Origin: Pseudomonas sp. BGI-2
GTDB lineage: Bacteria; Pseudomonadota; Gammaproteobacteria; Pseudomonadales; Pseudomonadaceae
DNA length: 64,000 nt
NCBI RefSeq assembly: GCF_004310295.1
Contig: NZ_SISB01000003.1
Coordinates: forward strand, 62,001 to 126,000
Direction of reading: 5' to 3'
The position numbers and the translations under genes were made by a program. Below, piece by piece: positions 35,335 to 46,305 of the stretch. The stretch's first letter is position 1; every line of letters begins with the position of its first letter. The notes under the pieces are model-generated. The model was not told the origin of the DNA and did no database searches. It worked only from the letters and a program-made list of their open reading frames with translations.

Positions 35335-37365
35335 TTACAGATCCAGCACTAACGGCTGCGACCCTTGCGCCGGCACCGCGCAACAAATCAGCACCTCTCC
35401 AGCATCAGGCACCTCCGTCGGGGGCTGTGGATAACTCACCTCCCCGCTGATCAGCCGGGTCTTGCAGGTCCCGCAGGAACCGCCGCGGCAGCTGAATTCC
35501 GGGCGCAATCCGCGGCTTTCCGCCAACTCCAGCAAACTGCCGCCATCGGGCTGCCAGCGCGCCTCTTTCGCGGAGCGCTGGAACACGACGGGCACTGAAA
35601 CGGTAGCGGCCGGTGGTTGCTCGATGACCATGGCGTCCGGGTCCGGCGTGCGCCGCAGCGTCGACGGGCCAAAGGTTTCGGCATGAATCCTTGCGTCGCG
35701 AATGTCCAGATCCCGCAGTTTGTCGTACAGACCCTGGGTAAAACTGCCCGGGCCGCAGAGGACAAAGTCCACCTGGTCGTAGTCTTCCACCTCAAGAATC
35801 GTCTTGAGCAGGTCGGCGTCGATGCGCCCGGTCAGGTCAAAATCTTCACCCTCCAGGGCGTCTGGTTCCGGCTGACTGAGCAACCGCAGCACGCGCACCG
35901 CGTCACCCAACCCATGAAGCAAGCGGTCCAGTTCAGGACGAAACGGTTGATCGGCCAAGGTTCGCGAACTCTGGAAAAACCAGGTGGGCCGAATGCTCCG
36001 CGTGCGCAGGCCTTGATAAACCACCTCACGCACCATCGACAGCAGCGGTGTGATGCCGACACCGGCAGCCAGCAGCACCAGCGGCCGACGCTCATTGGCC
36101 GCCACGGTGAAATGCCCCTGAGGCGCCCGGGCTTCCAGCACATCGCCGACACCGATCTGCTCATGCAGATGCGAAGACACCAACCCTTCACGCTTCACAC
36201 TGATACGGAAAAAGTCATCGGACGGCGCGCTCGACAGGCTGTACGTGCGGATATGCACATCGCTCGCAATGTTGAATCGCAGGGGCAAATGCTGCCCGGC
36301 CTGAAACACCGGCAACCCGGCGTCATCGGCAGGCTCCAGATAGATCGAACGGATGTTGTGGCTTTCCTGTTCGATGCGCGTCACCCGCAGCGGCCTCCAG
36401 TGATCGCCCAGGGCCTTGGCTTGCAGGCGTGCATTCGCCTGCGCCCAGGTGCCAGTCATCAAACTGGTGGGTGACACGCCGTCAAAGCGCCAGCGCAAGG
36501 CCAGTGCCGCAGGCCGGCGCACCACGCGCTCCACTTCGAAGGTCCACAAGCGCTCGGCCCCTTGAAAGGCTTCGACCTGCGGGCCTTCGAGGATGACTTG
36601 CGTGCGGCCGCTGAGGTGCAGCAGGTCGCCCGTATTGAAATCGATGAACAACAAACCGGCTCGAGGGTTGATCAGCAGGTTGCCCAAAGTATTGAAGAAC
36701 AGGTTGCCGGCGAAGTCCGGGATGGTCAGGCGATTGCCTTCCACTTGTACGAAACCGGCCTGGCCTCCCCGATGGGAAACGTCCACCGAGCGTTGGCCAT
36801 CGACGTCCACATAACTGGCGACAAAGAAGGTATCGGCGCCGGCGATCATCGCTTGGGCCGCGTCATCCAACACATTGAGGTGCTGCGCGACACGGGTCCC
36901 CGGATCCGCCAAGGGCACCGAGCGAAACTGGCGCAGTTGAATGAATTGCGGGCAATTGCCGAAAGACTGCTCCACCGTCACCCCGAAGCCGTCCGCGGTG
37001 ACAGCGCCCACTCGGCCATTCATACGGTTGCGACGACGGGTGTGCAGCTCGATACCGAGCAGTCCGATTGCCGCGCCTTCTTGCAACTGCGCAGGGTCGT
37101 CGCTGCCGGGCAGGCTGGCGAACTGCAACAGCGCAGGCGCTGGAGAATGAGCAAAACCCGGCGTCCCTTCCAGAATACTGGCCCAAGGGTTGCCGTCAGC
37201 ATCCACCGCGCCGTACAGCATGAACGGCAATTGCTGATAGAACTGGCGGTGCTGATCCGGCATCTCGCCGCGAATCACCCTACGGCCTAATGTGTCCATT
37301 CGCTCGGCCACACCCACGTGAGCCTGCAACTGTTTCTCACCAGCGTGCCAAGGTGAACGGTCCAT
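35335..37365 (-). CDS. Three-domain oxidoreductase: pyridoxamine-oxidase-like FMN domain, FAD/NAD(P) reductase and [2Fe-2S] ferredoxin
   Basis: Fusion protein of 676 residues. About 1-310 is a PNPOx-like split-barrel domain (GEMPDQHRQFYQQLPFMLYG, NLLINPRAGLLFIDFNTGDLL). About 325-560 is a ferredoxin-NADP reductase module, with the FAD motif RTYSLSSAP and the NAD motif AAGVGITPLLSMVREV. The last 90 residues are a plant-type ferredoxin with cluster ligands in CRGGSCGTC plus a later Cys in LICCAVP. Electrons can flow NAD(P)H to FAD to 2Fe-2S. What the N-terminal domain reduces is unknown; some relatives detoxify or use heme or nitro compounds. Start at 37365 with AGGGGAG eight bases upstream. 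It follows a GST gene and a terminator. Confidence 0.83.
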   Translation of the reverse strand: MDRSPWHAGEKQLQAHVGVAERMDTLGRRVIRGEMPDQHRQFYQQLPFMLYGAVDADGNPWASILEGTPGFAHSPAPALLQFASLPGSDDPAQLQEGAAIGLLGIELHTRRRNRMNGRVGAVTADGFGVTVEQSFGNCPQFIQLRQFRSVPLADPGTRVAQHLNVLDDAAQAMIAGADTFFVASYVDVDGQRSVDVSHRGGQAGFVQVEGNRLTIPDFAGNLFFNTLGNLLINPRAGLLFIDFNTGDLLHLSGRTQVILEGPQVEAFQGAERLWTFEVERVVRRPAALALRWRFDGVSPTSLMTGTWAQANARLQAKALGDHWRPLRVTRIEQESHNIRSIYLEPADDAGLPVFQAGQHLPLRFNIASDVHIRTYSLSSAPSDDFFRISVKREGLVSSHLHEQIGVGDVLEARAPQGHFTVAANERRPLVLLAAGVGITPLLSMVREVVYQGLRTRSIRPTWFFQSSRTLADQPFRPELDRLLHGLGDAVRVLRLLSQPEPDALEGEDFDLTGRIDADLLKTILEVEDYDQVDFVLCGPGSFTQGLYDKLRDLDIRDARIHAETFGPSTLRRTPDPDAMVIEQPPAATVSVPVVFQRSAKEARWQPDGGSLLELAESRGLRPEFSCRGGSCGTCKTRLISGEVSYPQPPTEVPDAGEVLICCAVPAQGSQPLVLDL

Positions 37366-37400
37366 AACGGCTTCTCCCCTGCGCTCATCGCGCAACCAAA

Positions 37401-37423
37401 ACGGCCCGACTGAGTCGGGCCGT
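37401..37423 (-). terminator. Rho-independent terminator after the GST gene
   Basis: Perfect 11-base inverted repeat ACGGCCCGACT around one base. On the minus strand it is followed by TTTTGGTT. It starts a few bases after the GST stop codon and lies before the start of the oxidoreductase gene, which therefore probably has its own promoter or depends on read-through. Confidence 0.8.
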
Positions 37424-37428
37424 GAGCA

Positions 37429-38055
37429 TCAGGCAGTTTTTTGCAAGCCGGCGACGGTGCGCGGCATGCCGACAAACCCTGGCAAGGCTTCGATGCGCGC
37501 CAGCCAGGCGCGGATGTTGGCGTAGTCGTCCAGCGACACGTTACCTTCGGGAGCATGGGCGATGTAGCTGTAGGCCGAGACATCGGCGATGGTCGGCTCG
37601 TTGCCGACAAGGTAGTGGGTCGCGGCCAGTTCCTGATCGATTAGTTTGAGCCAGGTGTGGGAGTAGGCGATTATCTCTTCAGCGTTGTAAGGCGCACCAA
37701 ACACTGTGATCAGCCTTGCTCTTGCCGGGCCAAAGGCAATCGGCCCGGCGGCGATCGACAACCAGCGCTGAACCCTGGCCGCACCGATCGGATCGGTGGG
37801 CAGCCAGCGACCGTTGCCGTATTTCTGCGCCAGATAAACCAGGATCGCGTTGGAATCGGCCAGCACAACGCCTTGATCATCAATCGCCGGCACCTGACCT
37901 AACAGATTGAGTGCCAGATAATCCGGCTGCTTGTGCGCGCCTTTGGCCAGATCGACAAAGATCAGCTCGGTCGGCAGTTGCAGCAGGGACAACATCAGCT
38001 CCACACGGTGAGCGTGGCCAGAGCGCGGGAAGTTGTAGAGTTTGATGGCTTGCAT
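37429..38055 (-). CDS. Glutathione S-transferase family protein
   Basis: Cytosolic protein of 208 residues. N-terminal thioredoxin-fold domain (about 1-80): [19 protein letters not shown] with the likely catalytic Ser/Arg region, and [20 protein letters not shown], the cis-Pro and Glu/Asp-Ser glutathione-binding motifs. The helical C-terminal domain includes [20 protein letters not shown], the conserved N-capping motif. It probably conjugates or reduces electrophiles. A LysR-type gene lies directly upstream on the same strand and may control it. Confidence 0.9.
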   Translation of the reverse strand: MQAIKLYNFPRSGHAHRVELMLSLLQLPTELIFVDLAKGAHKQPDYLALNLLGQVPAIDDQGVVLADSNAILVYLAQKYGNGRWLPTDPIGAARVQRWLSIAAGPIAFGPARARLITVFGAPYNAEEIIAYSHTWLKLIDQELAATHYLVGNEPTIADVSAYSYIAHAPEGNVSLDDYANIRAWLARIEALPGFVGMPRTVAGLQKTA

Positions 38056-38185
38056 GGTCGACTCCGCTGGGTAGTGGCGCCGTTCAGGGAAGATCAGCGC
38101 CGATGGAAGCTATCTTCCGTCATCAACCAAAACAACAGAATAACCAGCAAACGCAATCCATTATTTCAAACAGCGCAATAAACCG

Positions 38186-39088
38186 TCAGCCGTGCAGGGC
38201 CGGGTGCTCACGCAACGCCCTCACCGCAAAGTCCACAAAACTGCGAACCCGTACCGGAGCCTTGCGACCTCCCTGGTAAACCACATGAATGGGCAATGGC
38301 GGCAGTTCGTAGTCAGCCAGAACAACTTCCAGCTCACCGGAAGCCACCTTGCTCGCCACTTGATACGACAAGACTCGGGTCAGGCCCAGTCCCATGCACG
38401 CGGCGGTAATGGCTGCTTGATTGGCCGTGACCACGAGTCGCGGCTCCGGGCGTACGCTCAATGGCTCCCCCGTCTCAAGGAACGGCCAGGTTCTCAGTTG
38501 GCCAATGGATGAGGTGGCGATAATCGGCGCCCCATTCAAATCATTAGGGTGGCGAGGCTTGCCACGGCTCGCCAGAAACGCCGGAGAAGCGCAAATCACC
38601 CGCCGCACCTCGCCCACACGAATCGCATGTTGGTTGCTGTCCGGCAACTCACCGATGCGCACCGCCACATCGATGCCCTCCTCGACCATGCTGACAACCC
38701 GGTCGACGAGCAGCGCATTGATGGTGACTTCAGGAAACTGATTGAGGTAACCCACCGTGAGCGGCGTAACGAATAACTCACCGAACAACACCGGCGCGGT
38801 GATTGTCAGTTGCCCACGGGGCTGGGCGTGACTGCCGGCAGCCGAATCTTCCGCTTCCTGCACCTCGGCGAGAATCCTCCGACAATCTTCCAGAAAACGC
38901 TGCCCCGCCTCGCTCAAATGCACGCTGCGGGTGGTACGGGTGAGCAACTGCGTGCCAATGCGCTTCTCGAGCGCCGCCACCGCCCGGGTCACGCTGGCGG
39001 CCGACATCCCCAAACGCCGGGCTGCCGCTGAGAAGCCTTGGTCCTGGGCGACGGCGGCGAAGACCTGCATTTCCTGGAATCTGTCCAT
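38186..39088 (-). CDS. LysR family transcriptional regulator
   Basis: Regulator of 300 residues with an N-terminal winged helix-turn-helix (MQVFAAVAQDQGFSAAARRL, SAASVTRAVAALEKRIGTQL) and a periplasmic-binding-protein-like effector domain from about 90 onward. It belongs to the large subgroup with RTTRSVHLSEAGQRFLEDCR. It lies upstream of the GST and oxidoreductase genes on the same strand, 130 bases away from the first, so detoxification genes are its plausible targets; the inducer is unknown. It is convergent with nothing; glmS lies behind it on the same strand, separated by a terminator. Confidence 0.9.
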   Translation of the reverse strand: MDRFQEMQVFAAVAQDQGFSAAARRLGMSAASVTRAVAALEKRIGTQLLTRTTRSVHLSEAGQRFLEDCRRILAEVQEAEDSAAGSHAQPRGQLTITAPVLFGELFVTPLTVGYLNQFPEVTINALLVDRVVSMVEEGIDVAVRIGELPDSNQHAIRVGEVRRVICASPAFLASRGKPRHPNDLNGAPIIATSSIGQLRTWPFLETGEPLSVRPEPRLVVTANQAAITAACMGLGLTRVLSYQVASKVASGELEVVLADYELPPLPIHVVYQGGRKAPVRVRSFVDFAVRALREHPALHG

Positions 39089-39110
39089 GGGGCAATGTCC
39101 TTCATTCGGA

Positions 39111-39143
39111 TAAAAAAAATCGCAACCAAAGGCTGCGATTTTT
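39111..39143 (-). terminator. Rho-independent terminator of glmS
   Basis: On the minus strand AAATCGCAGCC and GGTTGCGATTT pair (one mismatch) around a TTT loop, followed by eight T residues. It starts about 25 bases after the glmS stop. Confidence 0.88.
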
Positions 39144-39205
39144 AGTGTTCAGTCAGCTGTGGATAACTTATTCCACCGTCACAGACTTTGCCAGGTTCCG
39201 CGGCT
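39140..39205 (-). other. attTn7 target region at the 3' end of glmS (unoccupied)
   Basis: The last codons of glmS (encoding [11 protein letters not shown], conserved among bacteria) form the TnsD-binding sequence of Tn7. Insertion normally occurs about 25 bases past the stop, here near 39143. No transposon ends are present, so the site is free. It overlaps the terminator arm. Based on the known Tn7 rule; exact position inferred. Confidence 0.6.
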
Positions 39206-41000
39206 GATCAACGTCCGTGCCTTTCAACACTGCGACGTAATACGACAGCAACTGCAGCGGGATGGTGTAGAGGATCGGCGACAGGATGTCGTGGATGTGC
39301 GGCATGTGGACAACGTGGGTGCCTTCGCCATTGGTCATGCCAGCCTTTTCGTCTGCGAAGACGATCAACTGGCCGCCACGGGCGCGGACTTCCTGGAGGT
39401 TGGACTTCAGCTTCTCCAGCAGTTCGTTGTTCGGCGCCACGGTGACCACGGGCATGTCGTTATCCACAAGCGCCAACGGGCCGTGCTTCAGTTCGCCCGC
39501 CGGGTAGGCTTCAGCGTGGATGTAGGAGATTTCCTTGAGTTTCAGGGCCCCTTCCATCGCTACCGGGAATTGCGCGCCACGACCGAGGAACAGGGTGTGG
39601 TTCTTCTCGGCGAACAGCTCGGCGATTTTCTCCACGGTGCTGTCCATGGCCAGGGCTTCGCCCAGGCGGGTTGGCAGACGACGCAGTTCTTCAACCAGGG
39701 TGGCTTCGACGCCATTGGCCAATGTGCCGCGAACCTGGCCCAGAGACAGGGTCAGCAACAACAGGCCGACCAATTGGGTGGTGAACGCTTTGGTCGAGGC
39801 CACGCCGATTTCGCGACCGGCCTGGGTCAGCAGGGTCAGGTCGGATTCACGCACCAGCGAGCTGATGCCGACGTTGCAGATTGCCAGGCTGGCGAGGTAG
39901 CCCAATTCCTTGGCGTTGCGCAGGGCGGCCAGGGTGTCGGCGGTTTCGCCGGACTGGGAGATGGTGACGAACAGGGTGTTCGGCTGCACCACGACTTTGC
40001 GGTAGCGGAATTCGCTGGCCACTTCGACCTGGCACGGGATACCGGCCAATTCTTCCAACCAGTAACGAGCAACCATACCGGCGTGGTAGCTGGTGCCGCA
40101 GGCGACGATCTGCACGTTGCGTACTTTGGCGAACAGCTCCGCGGCCTGTGGGCCGAAAGCTTGTACCAGCACACCATTCGGGCTCAGACGACCTTCGAGG
40201 GTGCGTTGAACCACGGCCGGTTGCTCGTGGATTTCCTTGAGCATGAAGTGGCGGTATTCGCCTTTATCGGCCGCTTCGGCGCCGTCACGATACTGCACGG
40301 TTTCACGCTCGACGGCTTGGCCTTTCACGTCCCAGATGTGCACGCTGTCGCGGCGAATTTCGGCAATATCGCCTTCTTCCAGGTACATGAAGCGGTCGGT
40401 GACCTGACGCAGGGCCAACTGATCGGAAGCGAGGAAGTTTTCACCCAGGCCCAGACCGATAACCAATGGGCTGCCGCTGCGAGCTGCCACCAGGCGATCC
40501 GGTTGATCGGCGCTGATAACGGCCAGACCATAAGCGCCGTGCAGCTCTTTAACAGTGGCTTTGAGGGCCACGGTCAGATCGCGCAGATCCTTGAGTTTGT
40601 GGTTCAGCAGGTGAGCGATGACTTCAGTGTCGGTGTCCGAAGTGAACACGTAACCCAGAGCTTTCAGCTGTTCGCGCAGGGCTTCGTGGTTTTCGATGAT
40701 GCCGTTGTGCACCACGGCCAGGTCGCCGGAGAAATGCGGGTGCGCATTGCGCTCGCACGGCGCACCGTGAGTGGCCCAACGGGTGTGGGCGATGCCGAGG
40801 CGACCGACCAGCGGTTCGGCTTCAAGGGCGATTTCCAGCTCGCTGACCTTGCCCGGACGACGCATGCGCTCAAGCTTTTCGTCGTTGGTGAAGACCGCCA
40901 CACCGGCGCTGTCATAGCCACGGTATTCCAGGCGCTTGAGGCCTTCGAGCAGGATGGCGGTGATGTTACGTTCTGCGACTGCCCCGACAATTCCACACAT
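39168..41000 (-). CDS. glmS: Glutamine-fructose-6-phosphate aminotransferase (isomerising)
   Basis: Makes glucosamine-6-phosphate from fructose-6-phosphate and glutamine, the entry step to UDP-GlcNAc, peptidoglycan and LPS. The 610-residue product has the catalytic Cys2 (MCGIVGAV) exposed after Met removal, and glutaminase motifs [10 protein letters not shown] and TRWATHGAP. It has two SIS sugar-isomerase domains ([30 protein letters not shown]) and the C-terminal KSVTVE. AGGAG lies eight bases upstream. It follows glmR by one base, so the two are an operon. The Gram-positive glmS ribozyme is not present upstream. Confidence 0.97.
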   Translation of the reverse strand: MCGIVGAVAERNITAILLEGLKRLEYRGYDSAGVAVFTNDEKLERMRRPGKVSELEIALEAEPLVGRLGIAHTRWATHGAPCERNAHPHFSGDLAVVHNGIIENHEALREQLKALGYVFTSDTDTEVIAHLLNHKLKDLRDLTVALKATVKELHGAYGLAVISADQPDRLVAARSGSPLVIGLGLGENFLASDQLALRQVTDRFMYLEEGDIAEIRRDSVHIWDVKGQAVERETVQYRDGAEAADKGEYRHFMLKEIHEQPAVVQRTLEGRLSPNGVLVQAFGPQAAELFAKVRNVQIVACGTSYHAGMVARYWLEELAGIPCQVEVASEFRYRKVVVQPNTLFVTISQSGETADTLAALRNAKELGYLASLAICNVGISSLVRESDLTLLTQAGREIGVASTKAFTTQLVGLLLLTLSLGQVRGTLANGVEATLVEELRRLPTRLGEALAMDSTVEKIAELFAEKNHTLFLGRGAQFPVAMEGALKLKEISYIHAEAYPAGELKHGPLALVDNDMPVVTVAPNNELLEKLKSNLQEVRARGGQLIVFADEKAGMTNGEGTHVVHMPHIHDILSPILYTIPLQLLSYYVAVLKGTDVDQPRNLAKSVTVE

Positions 41001-41001
41001 G

Positions 41002-41778
41002 CTATTTCTCCTGACTGACAGCCGCGCAAATCAAATTGACGCCGCGGGCTTGAATCTGATCGCGTGCCGCAACCGGCAGGCGTTCATCGGTAATAAGGGT
41101 ATGGACGCTGCTCCAGGGCAGTTCCAGGTTGGGAATCTTGCGGCCGATCTTGTCGGCCTCCACCATTACGATCACTTCACGGGTGACGTCAGCCATGACT
41201 CGGCTCAGACCCAGCAATTCATTGAAGGTGGTGGTACCGCGAACCAGATCGATGCCATCGGCACCGATGAACAACTGGTCGAAATCGTAAGAACGTAGTA
41301 CCTGCTCGGCGACCTGCCCCTGAAAGGACTCGGAATGCGGGTCCCAGGTGCCACCGGTCATCAACAGCACCGGTTCGTGTTCGAGTTCGCTCAATGCATT
41401 GGCAACGTGCAGGGAATTGGTCATCACCACCAGCCCCGGCTGCTGGCCGAGTTCCGGAATCATGGCAGCGGTGGTGCTGCCGCTGTCAATGATGATCCGC
41501 GCATGCTCGCGAATCCGCGTAACGGCGGCGCGGGCAATGGCTTGCTTGTATTTGGAGACCGGTTGGCCGATGTCGGCGACCAGTTCCTGAGGCATGGTGA
41601 TCGCTCCGCCATAACGGCGCAGCAACAGGCCATTACTTTCGAGCGCGGCCAAATCCTTGCGAACCGTAACTTCCGAAGTTTCGAAGCGCTTGGCCAGCTC
41701 ATCCACACTGACTTCGCCCTGTTCAGTGAGCAAGGCGAGGATATTGTGGCGACGCTGAGGTGTATTGCGTTTCGACAT
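41002..41778 (-). CDS. glmR: DeoR family transcriptional regulator (GlmR)
   Basis: Regulator of 258 residues. N-terminal DeoR helix-turn-helix ([45 protein letters not shown]) and a C-terminal sugar-phosphate sensor domain ([36 protein letters not shown], and VEADKIGR), as in DeoR-type repressors. In P. aeruginosa the gene at this position (PA5550) is named glmR. It lies between glmU and glmS, one base from glmS, and probably tunes amino-sugar synthesis. Start at 41778 ([12 protein letters not shown]); an upstream in-frame ATG would add fourteen atypical residues. Confidence 0.88.
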   Translation of the reverse strand: MSKRNTPQRRHNILALLTEQGEVSVDELAKRFETSEVTVRKDLAALESNGLLLRRYGGAITMPQELVADIGQPVSKYKQAIARAAVTRIREHARIIIDSGSTTAAMIPELGQQPGLVVMTNSLHVANALSELEHEPVLLMTGGTWDPHSESFQGQVAEQVLRSYDFDQLFIGADGIDLVRGTTTFNELLGLSRVMADVTREVIVMVEADKIGRKIPNLELPWSSVHTLITDERLPVAARDQIQARGVNLICAAVSQEK

Positions 41779-41878
41779 GAGCGGGTAAGTTTCGATTCGA
41801 AAGATAACGGAAGCAATCAAAACCTATTGGCGAAACTTCGTCAAGCAGGATGCGAAAAAATATCTGTAGATAAAAAGC

Positions 41879-41996
41879 TTCGCGGGCAAGTCGGATCGCC
41901 GCCCGCTCGCTCCTACGGTTCAGCGTCGTTCACACATTATGTGAACACCTGAAAACTTGTAGGAGCGAGCGGGCGGCGATCCGACTTGCCCGCGAA
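41879..41996. repeat. Long inverted repeat, REP family 2
   Basis: Two perfect 38-base arms (41879-41916 and 41959-41996) separated by 42 bases, lying between glmR and glmU. Each arm joins a GTAGGAGCGAGCGGGCG-type head to a GGCGATCCGACTTGCCCGCG-type tail. The tail part is the same element as the palindrome at 4236, one base different. No open frame is inside. Confidence 0.9.
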
Positions 41997-42032
41997 GGCG
42001 ATCTCAAGACCGCCGAAAGCGCTGTGGATAAC

Positions 42033-43400
42033 TCAGCTCTTTTTGATCTTCACCGGCCGTTTCCAGCCATCAATGTTCTTCTGACGTGCCCGACCCACCG
42101 CCAACTGTGCGTTATCCACATTCTGGGTGATGGTCGAACCAGCTGCCGTCGTCGCACCGGAAGAGATATCCACAGGCGCCACCAACGAGTTGTTGGAACC
42201 GATGAACACATCTTCACCCAGCACGGTTTTCCATTTGTTGGCACCGTCGTAGTTGCAGGTGATGGTGCCCGCGCCAATGTTGGTACGCGCGCCGATTTCA
42301 GCGTCACCCAGGTAAGTCAGGTGACCGGCCTTGGCGCCTTCACCCAGATGAGCGTTTTTCAGCTCGACAAAGTTACCCACATGCGCGCGCGCCTCAAGCA
42401 CCGTACCCGGGCGAAGGCGTGCGAATGGACCGGCATCGCTGCCTTCACCCAGGATCGCGCCTTCGATATGGCTGTTGGCCTTGATCACCACGCCTTTGCG
42501 CAGGGTGCTGTCCTTGATCACACAGTTCGGGCCGATCACCACGTCATCTTCAATGACGACGTTGCCTTCGAGGATCACGTTGATATCGATCAGCACGTCG
42601 CGGCCGACGGTGACTTCACCACGCACGTCGAAGCGTGCCGGGTCACGCAAGGTCACGCCTTGAGCCATCAAACGGCGACCGGCACGCAATTGATAGTGAC
42701 GTTCGAGTTCGGAAAGCTGCTTGCGATCGTTGGCGCCCTGCACTTCCATGGCGTCATGGGGTTGCTCGGTGGCCACCACCAGACCATCGCTGACCGCCAT
42801 AGCAATCACGTCGGTCAGGTAGTACTCGCCCTGGGCATTGTTGTTGGAGAGACGGCTCATCCAGCCGCCCAGTTGCGCAAAAGGCAGCGCCAGAATGCCG
42901 GTGTTGCCTTCGGTGATTGCGCGCTCGGTTTCGTTGGCATCTTTCTGCTCGACGATCGCCGTGACCTTGCCCGCGGCATCGCGGACGATGCGGCCGTAAC
43001 CGGTCGGGTCTTCAAGCTCAACGGTGAGCAAGCCCAGTTGCTGCGGTGCGACTTTCTTGAGCAAACGTTGCAGGGTTTCGACTTCAATCAACGGTACGTC
43101 ACCGTACAGGATCAACACGGTGTCGGACTCGATGAACGGTACGGCCTGAGCCACCGCATGACCGGTACCCAGCTGTTTGTCCTGCAGGACGAAATTCAGA
43201 TCGTCTGCCGCCAGGCGCTCGCGCACCGCTTCGGCGCCATGACCAATCACCACGTGGATGCGCTGTGGATCAAGTTGCCGGGCGCTGTGGATAACATGGC
43301 CAAGCATCGAATTGCCGGCAATCGGGTGCAGGACTTTTGGCAACGCCGAACGCATGCGAGTGCCTTGGCCGGCAGCGAGTATAACGATTTCAAGAGACAT
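42033..43400 (-). CDS. glmU: Bifunctional UDP-GlcNAc pyrophosphorylase / glucosamine-1-phosphate acetyltransferase
   Basis: Makes UDP-GlcNAc in two steps. The 455-residue product has an N-terminal uridyltransferase domain ([28 protein letters not shown]) and a C-terminal left-handed beta-helix acetyltransferase domain made of hexapeptide repeats. The active-site region is [20 protein letters not shown], followed by [10 protein letters not shown]. It is separated from the ATP synthase operon by a strong terminator and from glmR by a REP element. Confidence 0.97.
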   Translation of the reverse strand: MSLEIVILAAGQGTRMRSALPKVLHPIAGNSMLGHVIHSARQLDPQRIHVVIGHGAEAVRERLAADDLNFVLQDKQLGTGHAVAQAVPFIESDTVLILYGDVPLIEVETLQRLLKKVAPQQLGLLTVELEDPTGYGRIVRDAAGKVTAIVEQKDANETERAITEGNTGILALPFAQLGGWMSRLSNNNAQGEYYLTDVIAMAVSDGLVVATEQPHDAMEVQGANDRKQLSELERHYQLRAGRRLMAQGVTLRDPARFDVRGEVTVGRDVLIDINVILEGNVVIEDDVVIGPNCVIKDSTLRKGVVIKANSHIEGAILGEGSDAGPFARLRPGTVLEARAHVGNFVELKNAHLGEGAKAGHLTYLGDAEIGARTNIGAGTITCNYDGANKWKTVLGEDVFIGSNNSLVAPVDISSGATTAAGSTITQNVDNAQLAVGRARQKNIDGWKRPVKIKKS

Positions 43401-43460
43401 GACTGGCTACCAATCCTGGGTGGTCAGCGGCTGCGACCAGGTTATGAAAATCGGAAAAGA

Positions 43461-43488
43461 AAAAAGGGTAGCCGAGGCTACCCTTTTT
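43461..43488 (-). terminator. Terminator of the ATP synthase operon
   Basis: Perfect 13-base inverted repeat AAAAAGGGTAGCC around a GA loop, with T-tracts on both strands, so it can act in both directions. It lies 28 bases after the atpC stop. Confidence 0.92.
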
Positions 43489-43516
43489 AATCAATCGCGC
43501 AACAAACAATGGCCTA

Positions 43517-43942
43517 TTAGTGGCCAAACTTCTTGCGGATCTGCTGGACGGTGCGCAGCTGAGCTGCAGCCTCGGCCAGACGTGCGGCAGCAGAACCGTA
43601 ATCGAATTCTGCACCACGGTCATGCAAGGCCTTCTCGGCAGCCTTAACGGCTTCCTGAGCGGAGGCTTCGTCCAGGTCGGCAGCACGTTGCACAGTGTCG
43701 GCAAGCACCTTGACCATGTTCGGCTGAACCTCGAGGAAACCACCGGAGATGTAAAACACCTCCTCTTCCCCGCCCTGCTTGACCAGGCGGATCGGGCCCG
43801 GTTTGAGATTAGTGATCAGCGGCGCGTGACCCAGGGCGATACCAAGATCACCCAGTGCACCGTGCGCAACCACCATCTCGACCAAGCCGGAAAAGATTTC
43901 CCCTTCCGCGCTGACGATATCGCAATGGACTGTCATAGCCAT
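43517..43942 (-). CDS. atpC: ATP synthase F1 epsilon subunit
   Basis: Subunit epsilon of 141 residues, part of the central rotor stalk and an inhibitor of ATP hydrolysis. The N-terminal beta-sandwich contains [15 protein letters not shown] and [19 protein letters not shown]. The C-terminal two-helix domain ([19 protein letters not shown]) is the part that can extend into F1. Last gene of the atp operon, 45 bases after atpD and followed by the terminator. Confidence 0.97.
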   Translation of the reverse strand: MAMTVHCDIVSAEGEIFSGLVEMVVAHGALGDLGIALGHAPLITNLKPGPIRLVKQGGEEEVFYISGGFLEVQPNMVKVLADTVQRAADLDEASAQEAVKAAEKALHDRGAEFDYGSAAARLAEAAAQLRTVQQIRKKFGH

Positions 43943-43987
43943 CTGATTGCCTCAACCTAAATTAGCGCCCGTTGCCGGGCGCCGGGA

Positions 43988-45394
<1,407 letters not shown>

Positions 45395-46255
45395 TTAAAC
45401 CGCGGCAGCGCCGCCGACGATTTCCGAGATCTCTTGGGTGATCGCAGCCTGACGCGCCTTGTTGTAGACCAGCTGCAAATCGCTGATCAAATCACCGGCG
45501 TTGTCGGTAGCGTTCTTCATCGCGATCATCCGCGCAGCCTGTTCAGCCGCGTTGTTCTCGACCACCGCCTGGTAGACCTGCGACTCCACGTAACGGACCA
45601 TCAAGCCGTCAAGCAGCTCTTTGGCGTCCGGTTCGTACAGATAATCCCAGTGGTGCTTGAGTTCCTGTTCCGGGGTTGCCACCAGTGGAATCAACTGCTC
45701 CACGGTTGGCGATTGCGTCATGGTGTTGATGAACTTGTTGGACACCACGGACAGGCGATCAATACGGCCGTCCAGGTAGGCATCCAGCATCACCTTGACG
45801 CTGCCAATCAGATCATTGATCGACGGCTCTTCACCCAGGTGGCTGATAGCTGCAACGACGTTACCGCCGAAGTTGCGGAAGAAAGCCGCACCCTTGCTAC
45901 CAATAACACACAGATCAATCTCGACGCCGTTATCGCGGTTTACCGCCATGTCCTTGACCAAGGCCTTGAACAGGTTGGTGTTCAAGCCACCACACAGACC
46001 ACGGTCACTGCTCACCACGACGTAACCGACGCGCTTTACTTCACGGTCGATCATGAACGGGTGGCGATATTCCGGGTTGGCGTTGGCCAGATGGCCAATA
46101 ACCTGGCGGATGCGCTCCGCATAAGGACGGCTAGCCGACATGCGCATTTGTGCCTTGCGCATTTTGCTGACCGCCACTTTTTCCATGGCGCTGGTAATCT
46201 TTTGCGTGCTTTTGATGCTCGCAATCTTACTGCGAATCTCTTTTGCGCCTGCCAT
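45395..46255 (-). CDS. atpG: ATP synthase F1 gamma subunit
   Basis: Central rotor shaft of 286 residues. The N-terminal helix [22 protein letters not shown] and the C-terminal helix [20 protein letters not shown] form the coiled coil that turns inside the alpha/beta ring. The middle part has [16 protein letters not shown], a family signature. A strong hairpin lies between atpA and this gene. Confidence 0.97.
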   Translation of the reverse strand: MAGAKEIRSKIASIKSTQKITSAMEKVAVSKMRKAQMRMSASRPYAERIRQVIGHLANANPEYRHPFMIDREVKRVGYVVVSSDRGLCGGLNTNLFKALVKDMAVNRDNGVEIDLCVIGSKGAAFFRNFGGNVVAAISHLGEEPSINDLIGSVKVMLDAYLDGRIDRLSVVSNKFINTMTQSPTVEQLIPLVATPEQELKHHWDYLYEPDAKELLDGLMVRYVESQVYQAVVENNAAEQAARMIAMKNATDNAGDLISDLQLVYNKARQAAITQEISEIVGGAAAV

Positions 46256-46276
46256 GTAACACCTATCAGGTTAGCA

Positions 46277-46300
46277 AGCGGGAGCCTTGCGGCTCCCGCT
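46277..46300 (-). other. Intercistronic hairpin between atpA and atpG
   Basis: Perfect 10-base inverted repeat AGCGGGAGCC around a TTGC loop, in the 50-base gap between atpA and atpG. There is no T-tract, so it is more likely an mRNA stability or processing element than a terminator. Confidence 0.7.
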
Positions 46301-46305
46301 GCGGC

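Noticed and set aside
39159..41018. Long open frame (about 619 codons) on the plus strand opposite glmS
   Set aside because: It mirrors glmS almost exactly. Such antisense frames come from the codon bias of GC-rich DNA; the sense frame is a perfect GlmS.
41001..41100. glmS ribozyme upstream of glmS
   Set aside because: The start of glmS lies one base from the glmR stop, so there is no untranslated leader to hold a ribozyme; the element is known from Gram-positive bacteria.
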